Assembly: GCA_964355045.1 (NCBI GenBank)
Contig: CAYHCM010000115.1
Location: forward strand, 1 to 11,139
Reading direction: 5' to 3'
DNA length: 11,139 nucleotides
Source of the DNA: JABWCE01 sp964355045
Lineage (GTDB): Bacteria; Bacteroidota; Bacteroidia; NS11-12g; UBA9320
Shown: in pieces, positions 1 through 6,266 of the stretch
Layout of the letters: every line of letters starts with the position of its first letter
Numbering within the stretch: the first letter of the stretch is position 1
The notes under the pieces: model-generated
What the model saw: the letters and a program-made list of their open reading frames with translations, nothing else
What the model was told of the DNA's origin: nothing
The model's database searches: none
Position numbers and translations under genes: made by a program

Positions 1-1689
1 CCATACGCCATCATTGGCACCTACATACAAGCGCGATAAGGTATCATTCTCTGAAAGTTTGATTGCGGTATTGAATGGCGCATTAATATAGGTACCTTTA
101 GGGTCAAGTTGTAATGTTCCATCTTCAAATTTATATCTGACTATTCTGTTATCAAGTATATGTCCAAATGCTGAACCTTTATTTTGTGACCTTCCTATAT
201 TACCAAAATAGCCTTCTACTATAAAACTGGATCTGTTTTTTGTGGAAATTTCACAGCGGAAACCGTCACCTCCATAAATTGGGTATGCGCGTTTTTTTTC
301 TGTACCAATCTTGTTTATATATAGTGTACCGTTATCCTGCGTTCCTCCAATAATATCGCCATCAGCACTGGCTGCAATCCCATAAAATTGGGTAACATTA
401 AAACCAATGTTGTATTCTGACAGCATAGTAAATTTATCATTTATAGATCGGTAAACCCCACCATCGCACCCAACATACATGCGCATCGGGCTGGAAACAG
501 TATCAAATGTAATCCAATGTTGATCGGCGTGGGTTCCGTTATAAACTCTGGTAGCGCCCAATGATTCAGTCCATTCGGCCATTACTACAGCACCCATAAA
601 AACCCGCTTTTTATCACGCGGATGAACGGCAACACACAGGTCATAATCACCCTGTCCACCGGCACCCTGATTTAATGGGTTAAATATTTTACTTCCGGCA
701 GGTACTATCAAATTAAAAGTTGCTCCACCATCGGTTGATTGAAACAAGCCTCCAAAATTATTACTAGGAAAACCTGCGGTGGAACCCAAAACATATACAT
801 AATTAGGATCCTGAGGCGAAATACCTATTACTAATCGGTTGAAACCTCCCGTGATTGTAATTCCTGTAGCGGCGACATAACTTCCGCTAACGGTTGGGGT
901 TGTGGACCGGTAAATTTTATTCCCCATATAGGCTAATACTGTTCCATTGGATGCAACTTTAACATCGCGGCACGAACCGGTAAAAACATTTTTCCAGGTT
1001 GCTCCTTCATCATCTGAATATTTTAAATTTGTGTTGGTTCCGGCATACGCCACATTTTTATCAGGTGCCGAGGCCATTGAATTTACCTGATTAAATGAAA
1101 GGGTAGTGCTTAGTTGGGTAAAGGTTTTGCCATCTGTAGATTTAAAAATTCCTTCGCCGGGAAATGAAGATCCTTCATTATCGCCACCACCGCCAAATGA
1201 CCCGGCGTTTTCGCCTGAGCCAAAGTAGATGGTTCCGTTTATGGTTTGGCAAGAACTTTGAAATGCCAAGGTTGGCAAGGCATCATCCAATGCCGACCAT
1301 GAACCTGCTCCATTAGTTGATTTAAATATTCCGCCCGAAACACCCGCAGCATATAAGGTATTAGGGTTTTTCCTGTCAATCAGAATAGTTCGGCATCTTC
1401 CGCCTACATTATCCGGACCCGATTCTTCCCAAATCAATGGAAAACCTGCTTTGTGCAATCTCATGGACGATAGCTGATTTTTAGCAGCTACCACATCGGC
1501 CATGTTTATAAGGCCGGTATTTTGATTTGCTTTCATTTTATAAAGCATTTCCAAACCCTTTGAAGAGGTAAATTGCTTTTTACTCATGAAATTTTCGTCT
1601 GTATAATATCCTTTTTTGGAATTTACCGCGAAAAATATTGAACCTGCCACAATTACAAATCCAACTGAAAATAGTATTATTTTTTTCAT
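1..1689 (-). CDS. Exported Asp-box (BNR) beta-propeller protein, sortilin/xyloglucanase-like; 3' end outside window
   Basis: The frame is open from the ATG at 1687-1689 to the window edge (563 codons, no stop), so the C-terminus is missing. Residues 1-24 form a hydrophobic N-terminus after MKK, a signal peptide or membrane anchor. A propeller follows, with Asp-box-like turns at about residues 124-131 (STNGAGSW), 184-190 (STDGKTF), 225-232 (SDDEGATW) and 318-325 (STDGGATF). Later motifs HADQHW (387-392) and GGTQDNG (448-454) resemble those in the sortilin/Vps10-like and GH74-like propellers common in Bacteroidota. I infer a secreted or surface protein. Relatives often end in a type IX secretion sorting domain, but that region is not visible. 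No catalytic residues can be assigned, so glycosidase activity should not be assumed. It lies 86 bp downstream of lipA on the same strand, and I see no convincing promoter in the gap. Confidence 0.85.
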   Translation of the reverse strand, partial: MKKIILFSVGFVIVAGSIFFAVNSKKGYYTDENFMSKKQFTSSKGLEMLYKMKANQNTGLINMADVVAAKNQLSSMRLHKAGFPLIWEESGPDNVGGRCRTILIDRKNPNTLYAAGVSGGIFKSTNGAGSWSALDDALPTLAFQSSCQTINGTIYFGSGENAGSFGGGGDNEGSSFPGEGIFKSTDGKTFTQLSTTLSFNQVNSMASAPDKNVAYAGTNTNLKYSDDEGATWKNVFTGSCRDVKVASNGTVLAYMGNKIYRSTTPTVSGSYVAATGITITGGFNRLVIGISPQDPNYVYVLGSTAGFPSNNFGGLFQSTDGGATFNLIVPAGSKIFNPLNQGAGGQGDYDLCVAVHPRDKKRVFMGAVVMAEWTESLGATRVYNGTHADQHWITFDTVSSPMRMYVGCDGGVYRSINDKFTMLSEYNIGFNVTQFYGIAASADGDIIGGTQDNGTLYINKIGTEKKRAYPIYGGDGFRCEISTKNRSSFIVEGYFGNIGRSQNKGSAFGHILDNRIVRYKFEDGTLQLDPKGTYINAPFNTAIKLSENDTLSRLYVGANDGVW

Positions 1690-1775
1690 TTTTATTATTT
1701 TATTAATTTTTTTAAACGTGTTTTATTCTCAATTTCTGTATCCCGCTAATTATCGGGGTTTGTTATTTATTTCTT

Positions 1776-2645
1776 CTAAATATGTTTTTCGGCATGGTAT
1801 GATGATCGCACCATAGGCCCTGATTCTACTATTTCAAATCCCTTGCTCAATCCTGCTTCTCTATATATGTCAAATTGCCAAGGCAATACGTACTCTGCAA
1901 CTTTTAAGTGCATTTTTGATGGTTGCAAATATTGACCCACCGTCATTACATCGCATCCATGCGCTACCAAATCATCCATTATTTCAAAAACCTCATCTTC
2001 TGTTTCACCCAACCCTACCATTATTCCGCTTTTGGTTCTTAATCCATATTCTTTCGTTTTTTTAATCTGTTCAAGGCTGCGTTCGTATTTGGCTTGTGGT
2101 CGCACACTTTTGTAAAGTCTTTTTACAGTTTCCATATTATGCGAAATCACTTCAGGTTTCTCATTGCACACACGATGCAGCGCATCCCAGTCAGCTCTAA
2201 AATCAGGTATCAGCGTTTCGATGGTAATTCCCGGATTAAGTAATTTTATCAATCTGATTGTGTCAGCCCATACTCTGCTTCCTTTGTCATTTAGCTCATC
2301 ACGGTTTACAGATGTAATTACACAATGTCTCAACTTCATGAGTTTAACCGATTCGGCTACCCTCATGGGTTCATCCAAATCATATTCAGTAGGCAGGCCG
2401 GTAGCCACAGCGCAAAAAGAACATGAACGGGTACATACATTACCAAGTATCATTAATGTGGCCGTTCCTGCGCCCCAGCACTCACCCATATTAGGGCAAT
2501 TACCATCCTGACAAATTGTATGCAATTTGTTTTCGCGTACAATTTTTTTAACTCCAATATAGTTTGAACCTGTTGGTAATTGTATTTTTAACCAATCAGG
2601 TTTTATTCTCTGTCGGGGTTGCTCTAACGTTGGTAATTCTATCAT
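1776..2645 (-). CDS. lipA: Lipoyl synthase (radical SAM)
   Basis: LipA inserts two sulfur atoms at C6 and C8 of octanoyl chains carried on lipoyl domains, completing lipoate for pyruvate and 2-oxoglutarate dehydrogenases and the glycine cleavage system; it is cytosolic. The 289-residue product is full length for the family. It has the auxiliary-cluster cysteines C45, C50 and C56 (CX4CX5C), the radical-SAM cysteines C71, C75 and C78 (CX3CX2C), and the C-terminal RSSYHA motif at 280-285, which supplies the serine ligand of the auxiliary cluster. All key residues are present. The ATG start is forced, since the next in-frame Met is residue 53, past the first cluster cysteines. A good promoter lies immediately upstream and predicts a transcript beginning only a few bases before the ATG. 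The barrel-protein gene upstream on the same strand ends 54 bp away. Confidence 0.97.
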   Translation of the reverse strand: MIELPTLEQPRQRIKPDWLKIQLPTGSNYIGVKKIVRENKLHTICQDGNCPNMGECWGAGTATLMILGNVCTRSCSFCAVATGLPTEYDLDEPMRVAESVKLMKLRHCVITSVNRDELNDKGSRVWADTIRLIKLLNPGITIETLIPDFRADWDALHRVCNEKPEVISHNMETVKRLYKSVRPQAKYERSLEQIKKTKEYGLRTKSGIMVGLGETEDEVFEIMDDLVAHGCDVMTVGQYLQPSKMHLKVAEYVLPWQFDIYREAGLSKGFEIVESGPMVRSSYHAEKHI

Positions 2646-2656
2646 TGGCTAAACCG

Positions 2657-2687
2657 CAAATATATTTTTATAACTTCGTATCAACAA
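2657..2687 (-). promoter_or_regulatory. Promoter of lipA (Bacteroidota type)
   Basis: Reading the minus strand, TATATTTG (2657-2664) matches the Bacteroidota -7 consensus TAnnTTTG. Two overlapping TTG candidates for the -33 element lie in CTTGTTG (2682-2688), with spacers of 17 or 20 bp. The expected transcription start is near 2650, leaving a 5' leader of only about 5 nt before the lipA ATG at 2645. This is the only site in the window where both promoter elements are recognisable. Position and consensus are seen; activity is inferred. Confidence 0.6.
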
Positions 2688-2699
2688 GAGTGTTTATCT

Positions 2700-3422
2700 T
2701 TAATTTTTTGAGGTTCTTTTTCCTAAAAACAGCTTGAGATAAACTCCTTCACGGACACTTTTATTTTTGGCAAAAGCCATTACAGGCAGGCCTTTGTTAA
2801 AATATTCCATATAAAATCCTGCTTCAAGTCGTTTGGGAAAATTGGTGTAATACCCCCAGGTAAATCCAATACCGCCCGTAATTGAAATGCCGGTTTTGTA
2901 TTCTAGTTCGTTCCAACCTATTCTGTTATCTGAATATCCTGCAATTCGTGTTTTATCGGTATGAATGGCAGGATTATATTTTTCAGCTATTAACTTTTCA
3001 TAGCCGAATGCATCGGGATAAATTAGGTTTATATAAACCGGCTTTAAAAAACCTAAGGCCACACCACCGCCAAATACAACATCAATTCCTATGCGCTGTG
3101 CATCTGAAAAATCTGTAATTTTATGACTTAAGCAATAATTCATTTTTAAAATGGCTGTCTTATTTAATTTTCCAAACACAAAAGGTGTAGGATTATTTAC
3201 TTCCTTATTAAAAGTTTTGGTTTCCTGAGGATGATGATAAGTAGCAAACTCAATGTCAAACTGTTTTCCAAAACCTTTGGCTGCTTCAAATTTATTTTGA
3301 TAAACAACTCCTAATCCTGAAGATTTGTACATTATACCCCCGTAAAATGACCGCTCAGTCAATTGTCCTTTTGCCAAAACAAAGAAAAACAAGGAGGGTA
3401 TAATTATTGACTTGCGAATCAT
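2700..3422 (-). CDS. Conserved Bacteroidota outer-membrane beta-barrel-like protein, function unknown
   Basis: This 240-residue product starts with a typical signal peptide (about residues 1-19, MIRKS then a hydrophobic core ending near AKGQ). The rest is made of alternating hydrophobic/aromatic segments typical of short outer-membrane strands, such as GVVYQNKF, VVFGGGVALGFLKPVY and ISITGGIGFTWGYY. From memory, the order RSFYGG, HHPQE, FGKLN, GFLKP, EKYNP and LPVMAF matches a conserved but unnamed Bacteroidota family; I know of no assigned role. It lacks a C-terminal aromatic (it ends GKRTSKN after VYLKLFLG). It lies 54 bp upstream of lipA on the same strand, but lipA has its own promoter, so co-function is not implied. 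Its start faces osmC across a short divergent gap holding an 18-bp palindrome. Confidence 0.75.
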   Translation of the reverse strand: MIRKSIIIPSLFFFVLAKGQLTERSFYGGIMYKSSGLGVVYQNKFEAAKGFGKQFDIEFATYHHPQETKTFNKEVNNPTPFVFGKLNKTAILKMNYCLSHKITDFSDAQRIGIDVVFGGGVALGFLKPVYINLIYPDAFGYEKLIAEKYNPAIHTDKTRIAGYSDNRIGWNELEYKTGISITGGIGFTWGYYTNFPKRLEAGFYMEYFNKGLPVMAFAKNKSVREGVYLKLFLGKRTSKN

Positions 3423-3431
3423 TTTGATTGT

Positions 3432-3449
3432 AAAATTAATATTAATTTT
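3432..3449. promoter_or_regulatory. 18-bp perfect AT-only palindrome between divergent genes
   Basis: AAAATTAATATTAATTTT is its own reverse complement over all 18 bases; the flanking bases do not extend it. It sits in the 53-bp gap between the divergent starts of the barrel gene (3422, minus) and the OsmC gene (3476, plus). It overlaps the best -7 candidate of the plus promoter and a weaker one on the minus strand (TAATTTTA). It could be a dimeric repressor operator, or simply two back-to-back AT-rich promoter boxes. The palindrome is certain; its function is a guess. Confidence 0.45.
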
Positions 3450-3450
3450 G
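3443..3450 (+). promoter_or_regulatory. Candidate -7 element for the OsmC-family gene
   Basis: TAATTTTG fits the Bacteroidota TAnnTTTG -7 element and lies 25 bp before the OsmC ATG, predicting a leader of roughly 20 nt. The nearest upstream TTG (3424-3426) gives a 16-bp spacer, shorter than usual, so the -33 element is doubtful. It overlaps the right half of the palindrome, so a protein bound there would block it. Confidence 0.45.
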
Positions 3451-3475
3451 AGAATCTATATACAGAGATACAACA

Positions 3476-3886
3476 ATGACTAAAATTTCGGAAATAAGTT
3501 ACCAGGGAAATTTACGAGCGGTGTCGAGGCATTTACAATCGGGAGTAAAAATAACAACGGATGCCCCTACCGATAATCATGGGCGGGGAGAGGCTTTTTC
3601 GCCAACCGACCTTGTTAGCACAGCATTGGGAAATTGCATGATTACCCTGATGGGAATTACAGCCAATAGTCATGATATACCACTTGGAAAAATAAATGCT
3701 TCAATTCATAAAATAATGGATAATAACCCACGGCGGATAAAAGAAATCATAGTAGAAATGAGTATAGAGGATAAACAATTGACCGATAAACAAAAGCAAC
3801 TGCTTGAATATGCTGCCAAAAATTGTCCTGTTGCAAAAAGTTTATCGAATGAAACTATTCAAACATTAAGTTTTGAGTATTATTGA
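3476..3886 (+). CDS. OsmC/Ohr-family protein (YhfA-like)
   Basis: This cytosolic 136-residue protein has normal family length. OsmC-family enzymes reduce organic hydroperoxides through two cysteines, usually recharged by lipoylated proteins or thiols. Both expected cysteines are present: C54 in the TALGNCMITLMG helix and C117 in AKNCPVAKSL. The family segment GEAFSPTDLVSTALG lies at 38-52 and an Arg-rich N-terminal part (LRAVSRH) at 13-19. It looks closer to the OsmC/YhfA group than to classical Ohr, so the physiological substrate is uncertain. The ATG at 3476 follows a candidate -7 box by 25 bp; there is no Shine-Dalgarno sequence. It stands alone as a transcription unit, divergent from the barrel gene and convergent with the tiny lipoprotein gene. 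It is near lipA, and lipoyl proteins are known electron donors for Ohr/OsmC, but the genes are on opposite strands, so I attach little weight to this. Confidence 0.92.
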   Translation: MTKISEISYQGNLRAVSRHLQSGVKITTDAPTDNHGRGEAFSPTDLVSTALGNCMITLMGITANSHDIPLGKINASIHKIMDNNPRRIKEIIVEMSIEDKQLTDKQKQLLEYAAKNCPVAKSLSNETIQTLSFEYY

Positions 3887-3904
3887 GAGGAAGAAATTTT
3901 TGGT

Positions 3905-3937
3905 AAAAAAAAATCCGGATAATTTCTGAAATCCGGA
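3905..3937 (-). terminator. Intrinsic terminator (second of two) after the tiny lipoprotein gene
   Basis: On the minus strand a perfect 7-bp stem TCCGGAT/ATCCGGA (arms 3931-3937 and 3914-3920) encloses a 10-nt loop and is followed at once by nine T residues (complement of 3905-3913). On the plus strand the hairpin is followed by ATTAAAG, so it should not stop osmC transcription well. The direction therefore points to the lipoprotein gene at 4035-4148. Confidence 0.8.
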
Positions 3938-3944
3938 ATTAAAG

Positions 3945-3975
3945 AAAAAACAGGCTTTATTAAATAATAAAACCT
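3945..3975 (-). terminator. Intrinsic terminator (first of two) after the tiny lipoprotein gene
   Basis: In minus-strand RNA, arm AGGUUUUAUU (from 3966-3975) pairs over 10 positions with AAUAAAGCCU (from 3952-3961) around a 4-nt loop, using one G-U wobble. On the plus strand the same position is a C/A mismatch. After the stem comes one G and then six T residues (complement of 3945-3950). The wobble and the T-run both favour minus-strand function. It begins about 59 nt after the lipoprotein stop codon. Confidence 0.65.
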
Positions 3976-4034
3976 AAATAACCATATCGCAGGAATCAGG
4001 ATGAATAATTAAGTTCATTTAATTAAAAACGAAA

Positions 4035-4148
4035 TTACATCTTCATTCCGGGACACTTATCTTTTCTACCGATGCCGCCTGATTTACAAGAGGCCACTCC
4101 AATACAGAGTGCTAAAATTGCTAATAAAATAACATTCTTAAACTTCAT
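4035..4148 (-). CDS. Tiny lipoprotein, 37 residues, function unknown
   Basis: The minus-strand frame runs from ATG (4146-4148) to TAA (4035-4037). The product begins MKFKN, has a hydrophobic core (about 6-17), and carries lipobox VASC with the lipidated Cys at position 21. The mature peptide would be only 17 residues, starting CKSGGIGRKDK and ending CPGMKM, with one further Cys at 32. That is a complete lipoprotein signal plus a short basic tail, so it should end in the inner or outer membrane leaflet. Two consecutive intrinsic terminators downstream and a -7-like box upstream support a real monocistronic transcript. Many Bacteroidota encode such very short lipoproteins, but I cannot assign this one to a named family. 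Its start codon is only 15 bp from the start of the divergent methyltransferase gene. Confidence 0.75.
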   Translation of the reverse strand: MKFKNVILLAILALCIGVASCKSGGIGRKDKCPGMKM

Positions 4149-4163
4149 AATTTTTTAATATTA

Positions 4164-5366
4164 GTGCAAAGTAAAACAATTATTGACTTATTAGGTAACG
4201 AAACCTTCAGGCATTTTATTGGGGAGCATATAAAAGATGATGTAAAAAAACTGGCTTTAGGTTCAAACAAGTACAAGGGCATTGATATAAAAGCCTTATC
4301 AACACTGATTGCATTGTATCAAAAAGCCCGATTAAAATTACCTGAACATTACACGGTTTTGGCGGCACTGAATGATAAAAGTTATGAGCAATCAACCTCC
4401 GAAGCGGTTGCAAATTATAAAGCCGTCATAATGCAGGTAAATAACAAACACATCATAAATATAAGCGGTGGCATTGGGATTGACGATTGGGCTATGGCTA
4501 AATATGCATCCCATATTGATTCGTGTGATAAGGATGAAGACATACATAATATGGCCGTTTTTAATATCAATTTATTTAATATTCAAAATATAAAAAGACA
4601 TTTAGGAGATGGTATCGGATTTGTAAAAGAACATGAACCGGTTGATATAATTTATGCCGATCCCGACCGCAGACCTAATACCGGCAGAATGTTCAGGATT
4701 GAAGACAGTGAGCCGGATATCTTTTCCAATATGGCATTATTGTTGGGAAAAGCAGAGGAGGTTTGGATTAAAATTTCGCCCATGGCCGATATTACTTATC
4801 TTGAAAAATCATTTCCGTTTTTAAATAAACTTTATGTAATAGCCTGGTTGGGTGAGGTTAAAGAAATTTTGATTTGTTGCAAAAAAATTAAAACTAACCA
4901 AATACTGAAAGCAGCAGTAAATATTGGTTCCAAAGAAATTTATTATTTTGAAAAACAAAAACTAATGGCGCCATTGGCGAGATCGGAATATTCGAATTCA
5001 GGAATATATTTATACGAACCTAACCGCGCCATAATAAAGGCTGGCTTATGCTATGAATATGCCCAATCTTGTGGCTTAAAAATGTTAGCTCCGCAAAGCC
5101 TTTTTTTTATTTCTGATTTATTAATAGAAAATTTTCAAGGCCGGAGATTTGAAGTGATAGAAAGAATATGGTACAAACCCAGAGTGATTAAGGATTACCT
5201 TAAAACACTAAAAATTATTCAGGCTAATATTACGATTCGAAATTTCAGGGAAACGACAGATGAATTGAGAAAACGATTCAGATTAAACGATGGGGGAAAT
5301 CACTATTTGTGTTTTACAACCGATAATGAAGAGGTAAGCTGGTTGTACCATTGCAGGCAAATTTAA
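4164..5366 (+). CDS. THUMP-like class I SAM-dependent methyltransferase (PG_1098 family)
   Basis: This 400-residue cytosolic protein is of normal size for the Bacteroidota PG_1098/THUMP_like family of presumed RNA methyltransferases. An N-terminal helical domain (about 1-90, with FIGEHIKDDVKKLAL and QKARLKLP) precedes a Rossmann methyltransferase fold. The SAM motif is at 99-108 (NISGGIGIDD) and the catalytic-type motif ADPDRR at 165-170. Family motif YEPNRAIIKAG is at 284-294, and a C-terminal THUMP-like part runs to the end. The SAM loop reads NISGG where relatives usually have DLTGG; the following GIGID is intact, so the enzyme is probably active. The start is GTG, since no ATG exists nearby in frame and the alignment to the family begins within about 10 residues. 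The substrate is not known to me. Any promoter must lie within the divergent lipoprotein gene, because only 15 bp separate the two start codons. Confidence 0.85.
   Translation: MQSKTIIDLLGNETFRHFIGEHIKDDVKKLALGSNKYKGIDIKALSTLIALYQKARLKLPEHYTVLAALNDKSYEQSTSEAVANYKAVIMQVNNKHIINISGGIGIDDWAMAKYASHIDSCDKDEDIHNMAVFNINLFNIQNIKRHLGDGIGFVKEHEPVDIIYADPDRRPNTGRMFRIEDSEPDIFSNMALLLGKAEEVWIKISPMADITYLEKSFPFLNKLYVIAWLGEVKEILICCKKIKTNQILKAAVNIGSKEIYYFEKQKLMAPLARSEYSNSGIYLYEPNRAIIKAGLCYEYAQSCGLKMLAPQSLFFISDLLIENFQGRRFEVIERIWYKPRVIKDYLKTLKIIQANITIRNFRETTDELRKRFRLNDGGNHYLCFTTDNEEVSWLYHCRQI
4167..4174 (-). promoter_or_regulatory. Candidate -7 element for the tiny lipoprotein gene
   Basis: TTACTTTG followed by CA on the minus strand differs from TAnnTTTG at one of the six defined positions, and TTTGCA is a frequent form of this box in Bacteroidota. 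It lies 18 bp before the lipoprotein ATG. It is inside the first codons of the divergent methyltransferase gene. No TTG is seen at the expected -33 distance, so support is modest. Confidence 0.4.
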
Positions 5367-5410
5367 AATTCCAAAAAAATAAAATTTCAAGCATCAAATT
5401 CCAAAAATCC
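5366..5410 (+). repeat. Degenerate heptamer repeat, inverted relative to the block at 5432-5514
   Basis: AAATTCC occurs at 5366-5372 and 5396-5402. Between 5382 and 5402 there are three in-register heptamers: AAATTTC, AAGCATC and AAATTCC. These are the reverse complement of the GGAATTT-type units on the other side of a 21-bp spacer. The 11 bases at 5395-5405 are perfectly complementary to 5443-5453, so the two arms can fold together. The first base overlaps the methyltransferase stop codon. Confidence 0.6.
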
Positions 5411-5431
5411 TTTAAAGATTAGAATCCATTT

Positions 5432-5514
5432 GGTTCCTGGAATTTGGAATTTGGTTCTTGGTTCTTGTTCTTGGGATTTGTAATTTGGGATTTGTAATTT
5501 GTAATTTGTAATTT
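5432..5514 (+). repeat. Tandem heptamer repeat, 12 units over 83 bp
   Basis: The block divides without remainder into eleven 7-mers and one 6-mer: GGTTCCT, GGAATTT x2, GGTTCTT x2, GTTCTT, GGGATTT, GTAATTT, GGGATTT, GTAATTT x3. Every unit starts with G and ends in T, and GGGATTT-GTAATTT repeats as a 14-mer. Read on the minus strand, each unit starts with A, nearly always AA, and ends in C. It sits between convergent genes and ends 5 bp from the hemD stop codon. It encodes nothing obvious. Repeats of this look occur between genes in Bacteroidota, but I know of no named family. Confidence 0.85.
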
Positions 5515-5519
5515 ACTCC

Positions 5520-6266
5520 CTACCCCTTATTGGCCTTGATAATATATTTTTCAAGGGCGGTAACCATACTCGGCGATTCGGGCGTTGGGGCGGGGATATT
5601 ATTAATAAGTCCTGCTTCGCGAATAGCCTCATCGGTAGTAGCGCCAAACCCGGCAATACGGGTGTCGTTTTGTTTAAAATCAGGAAAATTATCAAACAAC
5701 GATTTTATATCGGCAGGGCTAAAGAAAACAATTACATCATAATAAACATGAGCCAGATCGCTCAGATCTGAAGTGATTGTTTTGTAAAATATGGCTTCCT
5801 TATTTTGAATATTATGGTCTCTTAAAAAATCGGGAATTGTATTTTTGCGAATGTCTGAACATGGAAAGAGATAATTTTCGTGAGCATGTTTTTTTATTTC
5901 TGCCAAAAATTCCTTTTCAGTGCCTTTGCCATAAAAAACTTTTCGTTTTCTAAGGACCGTGTATTTTTGGATATAAAGCGAAATTCCTTCATTGATGCAA
6001 AAATATTTCATCGTTATTGGAATATCTACTTTCAATTCTTCAACCACCCTGAAAAAATTATCTACCGCATTGCGCGAATTAAGAATGATGGCAGTATGAT
6101 CAAGAATGTTAACTTTAATTCTTCGTAAATCTTTGCCCGGAATTGGGTCAAGTTCAATAAATGGACGGAAATCAAGTTTCAAATTCAATTTATCAGCAAT
6201 CGAGTGATAGATTGTTTTTTTGTCGCCGGGATTGGGCTGGGAGATCAGAATGCTTTTTACTTTCAA
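5520..6266 (-). CDS. hemD: Uroporphyrinogen-III synthase
   Basis: HemD closes and inverts ring D of hydroxymethylbilane to give uroporphyrinogen III, the precursor of heme, siroheme and cobalamin; it is cytosolic. The 248-residue protein resembles the Bacteroidota form throughout. It has opening strand MKVKSILISQP, DHTAIILNSRNAVDNFF at about 56-72, MKYFCINE at 86-93, FFSPADIKSLFDNFPDF at 181-197, GFGATTDEAIREAG at 206-219 and PTPESPSMVTALEKYI at 228-242. HemD sequences diverge widely, but this pattern is characteristic. The start is TTG at 6264-6266: an in-frame TAG lies 15 bp upstream and no ATG is available. AGAGG nine bases before the TTG is one of the few Shine-Dalgarno-like sequences in the window and supports this start. 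It is the last gene of a three-gene run, 23 bp after the DUF4271 gene, and its 3' end abuts the heptamer repeat. Confidence 0.93.
   Translation of the reverse strand: MKVKSILISQPNPGDKKTIYHSIADKLNLKLDFRPFIELDPIPGKDLRRIKVNILDHTAIILNSRNAVDNFFRVVEELKVDIPITMKYFCINEGISLYIQKYTVLRKRKVFYGKGTEKEFLAEIKKHAHENYLFPCSDIRKNTIPDFLRDHNIQNKEAIFYKTITSDLSDLAHVYYDVIVFFSPADIKSLFDNFPDFKQNDTRIAGFGATTDEAIREAGLINNIPAPTPESPSMVTALEKYIIKANKG

Noticed and set aside
1742..1758. Inverted repeat CCCG-8 nt-CGGG downstream of lipA, considered as a terminator
   Set aside because: The stem is only 4 bp and the T-rich tail is on the plus strand, whereas both flanking genes are on the minus strand.
1616..1816. Open frame of 66 codons on the plus strand, partly intergenic and hydrophobic
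   Set aside because: It overlaps the 5' end of the propeller gene and the 3' end of lipA, uses AT-rich intergenic sequence, and has no promoter or ribosome site.
2164..2511. Open frame of 115 codons on the plus strand
   Set aside because: It lies wholly antisense to lipA, whose protein motifs are complete; the translation shows no family features.
2511..2531. Inverted repeat CAAATTG TATG CAATTTG
   Set aside because: It lies inside lipA over the codons for the first cluster cysteines, where protein conservation explains the sequence; no sign of a separate role.
3476..3886. Functional link between OsmC and LipA through lipoylated electron donors
   Set aside because: Biochemically possible, but the genes are on opposite strands, separated by another gene and separately promoted, so the context does not support it.
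5432..5514. Heptamer block considered as a CRISPR array
   Set aside because: Units are 7 bp with no unique spacers, there are no cas genes nearby, and repeat and spacer lengths do not fit any CRISPR type.
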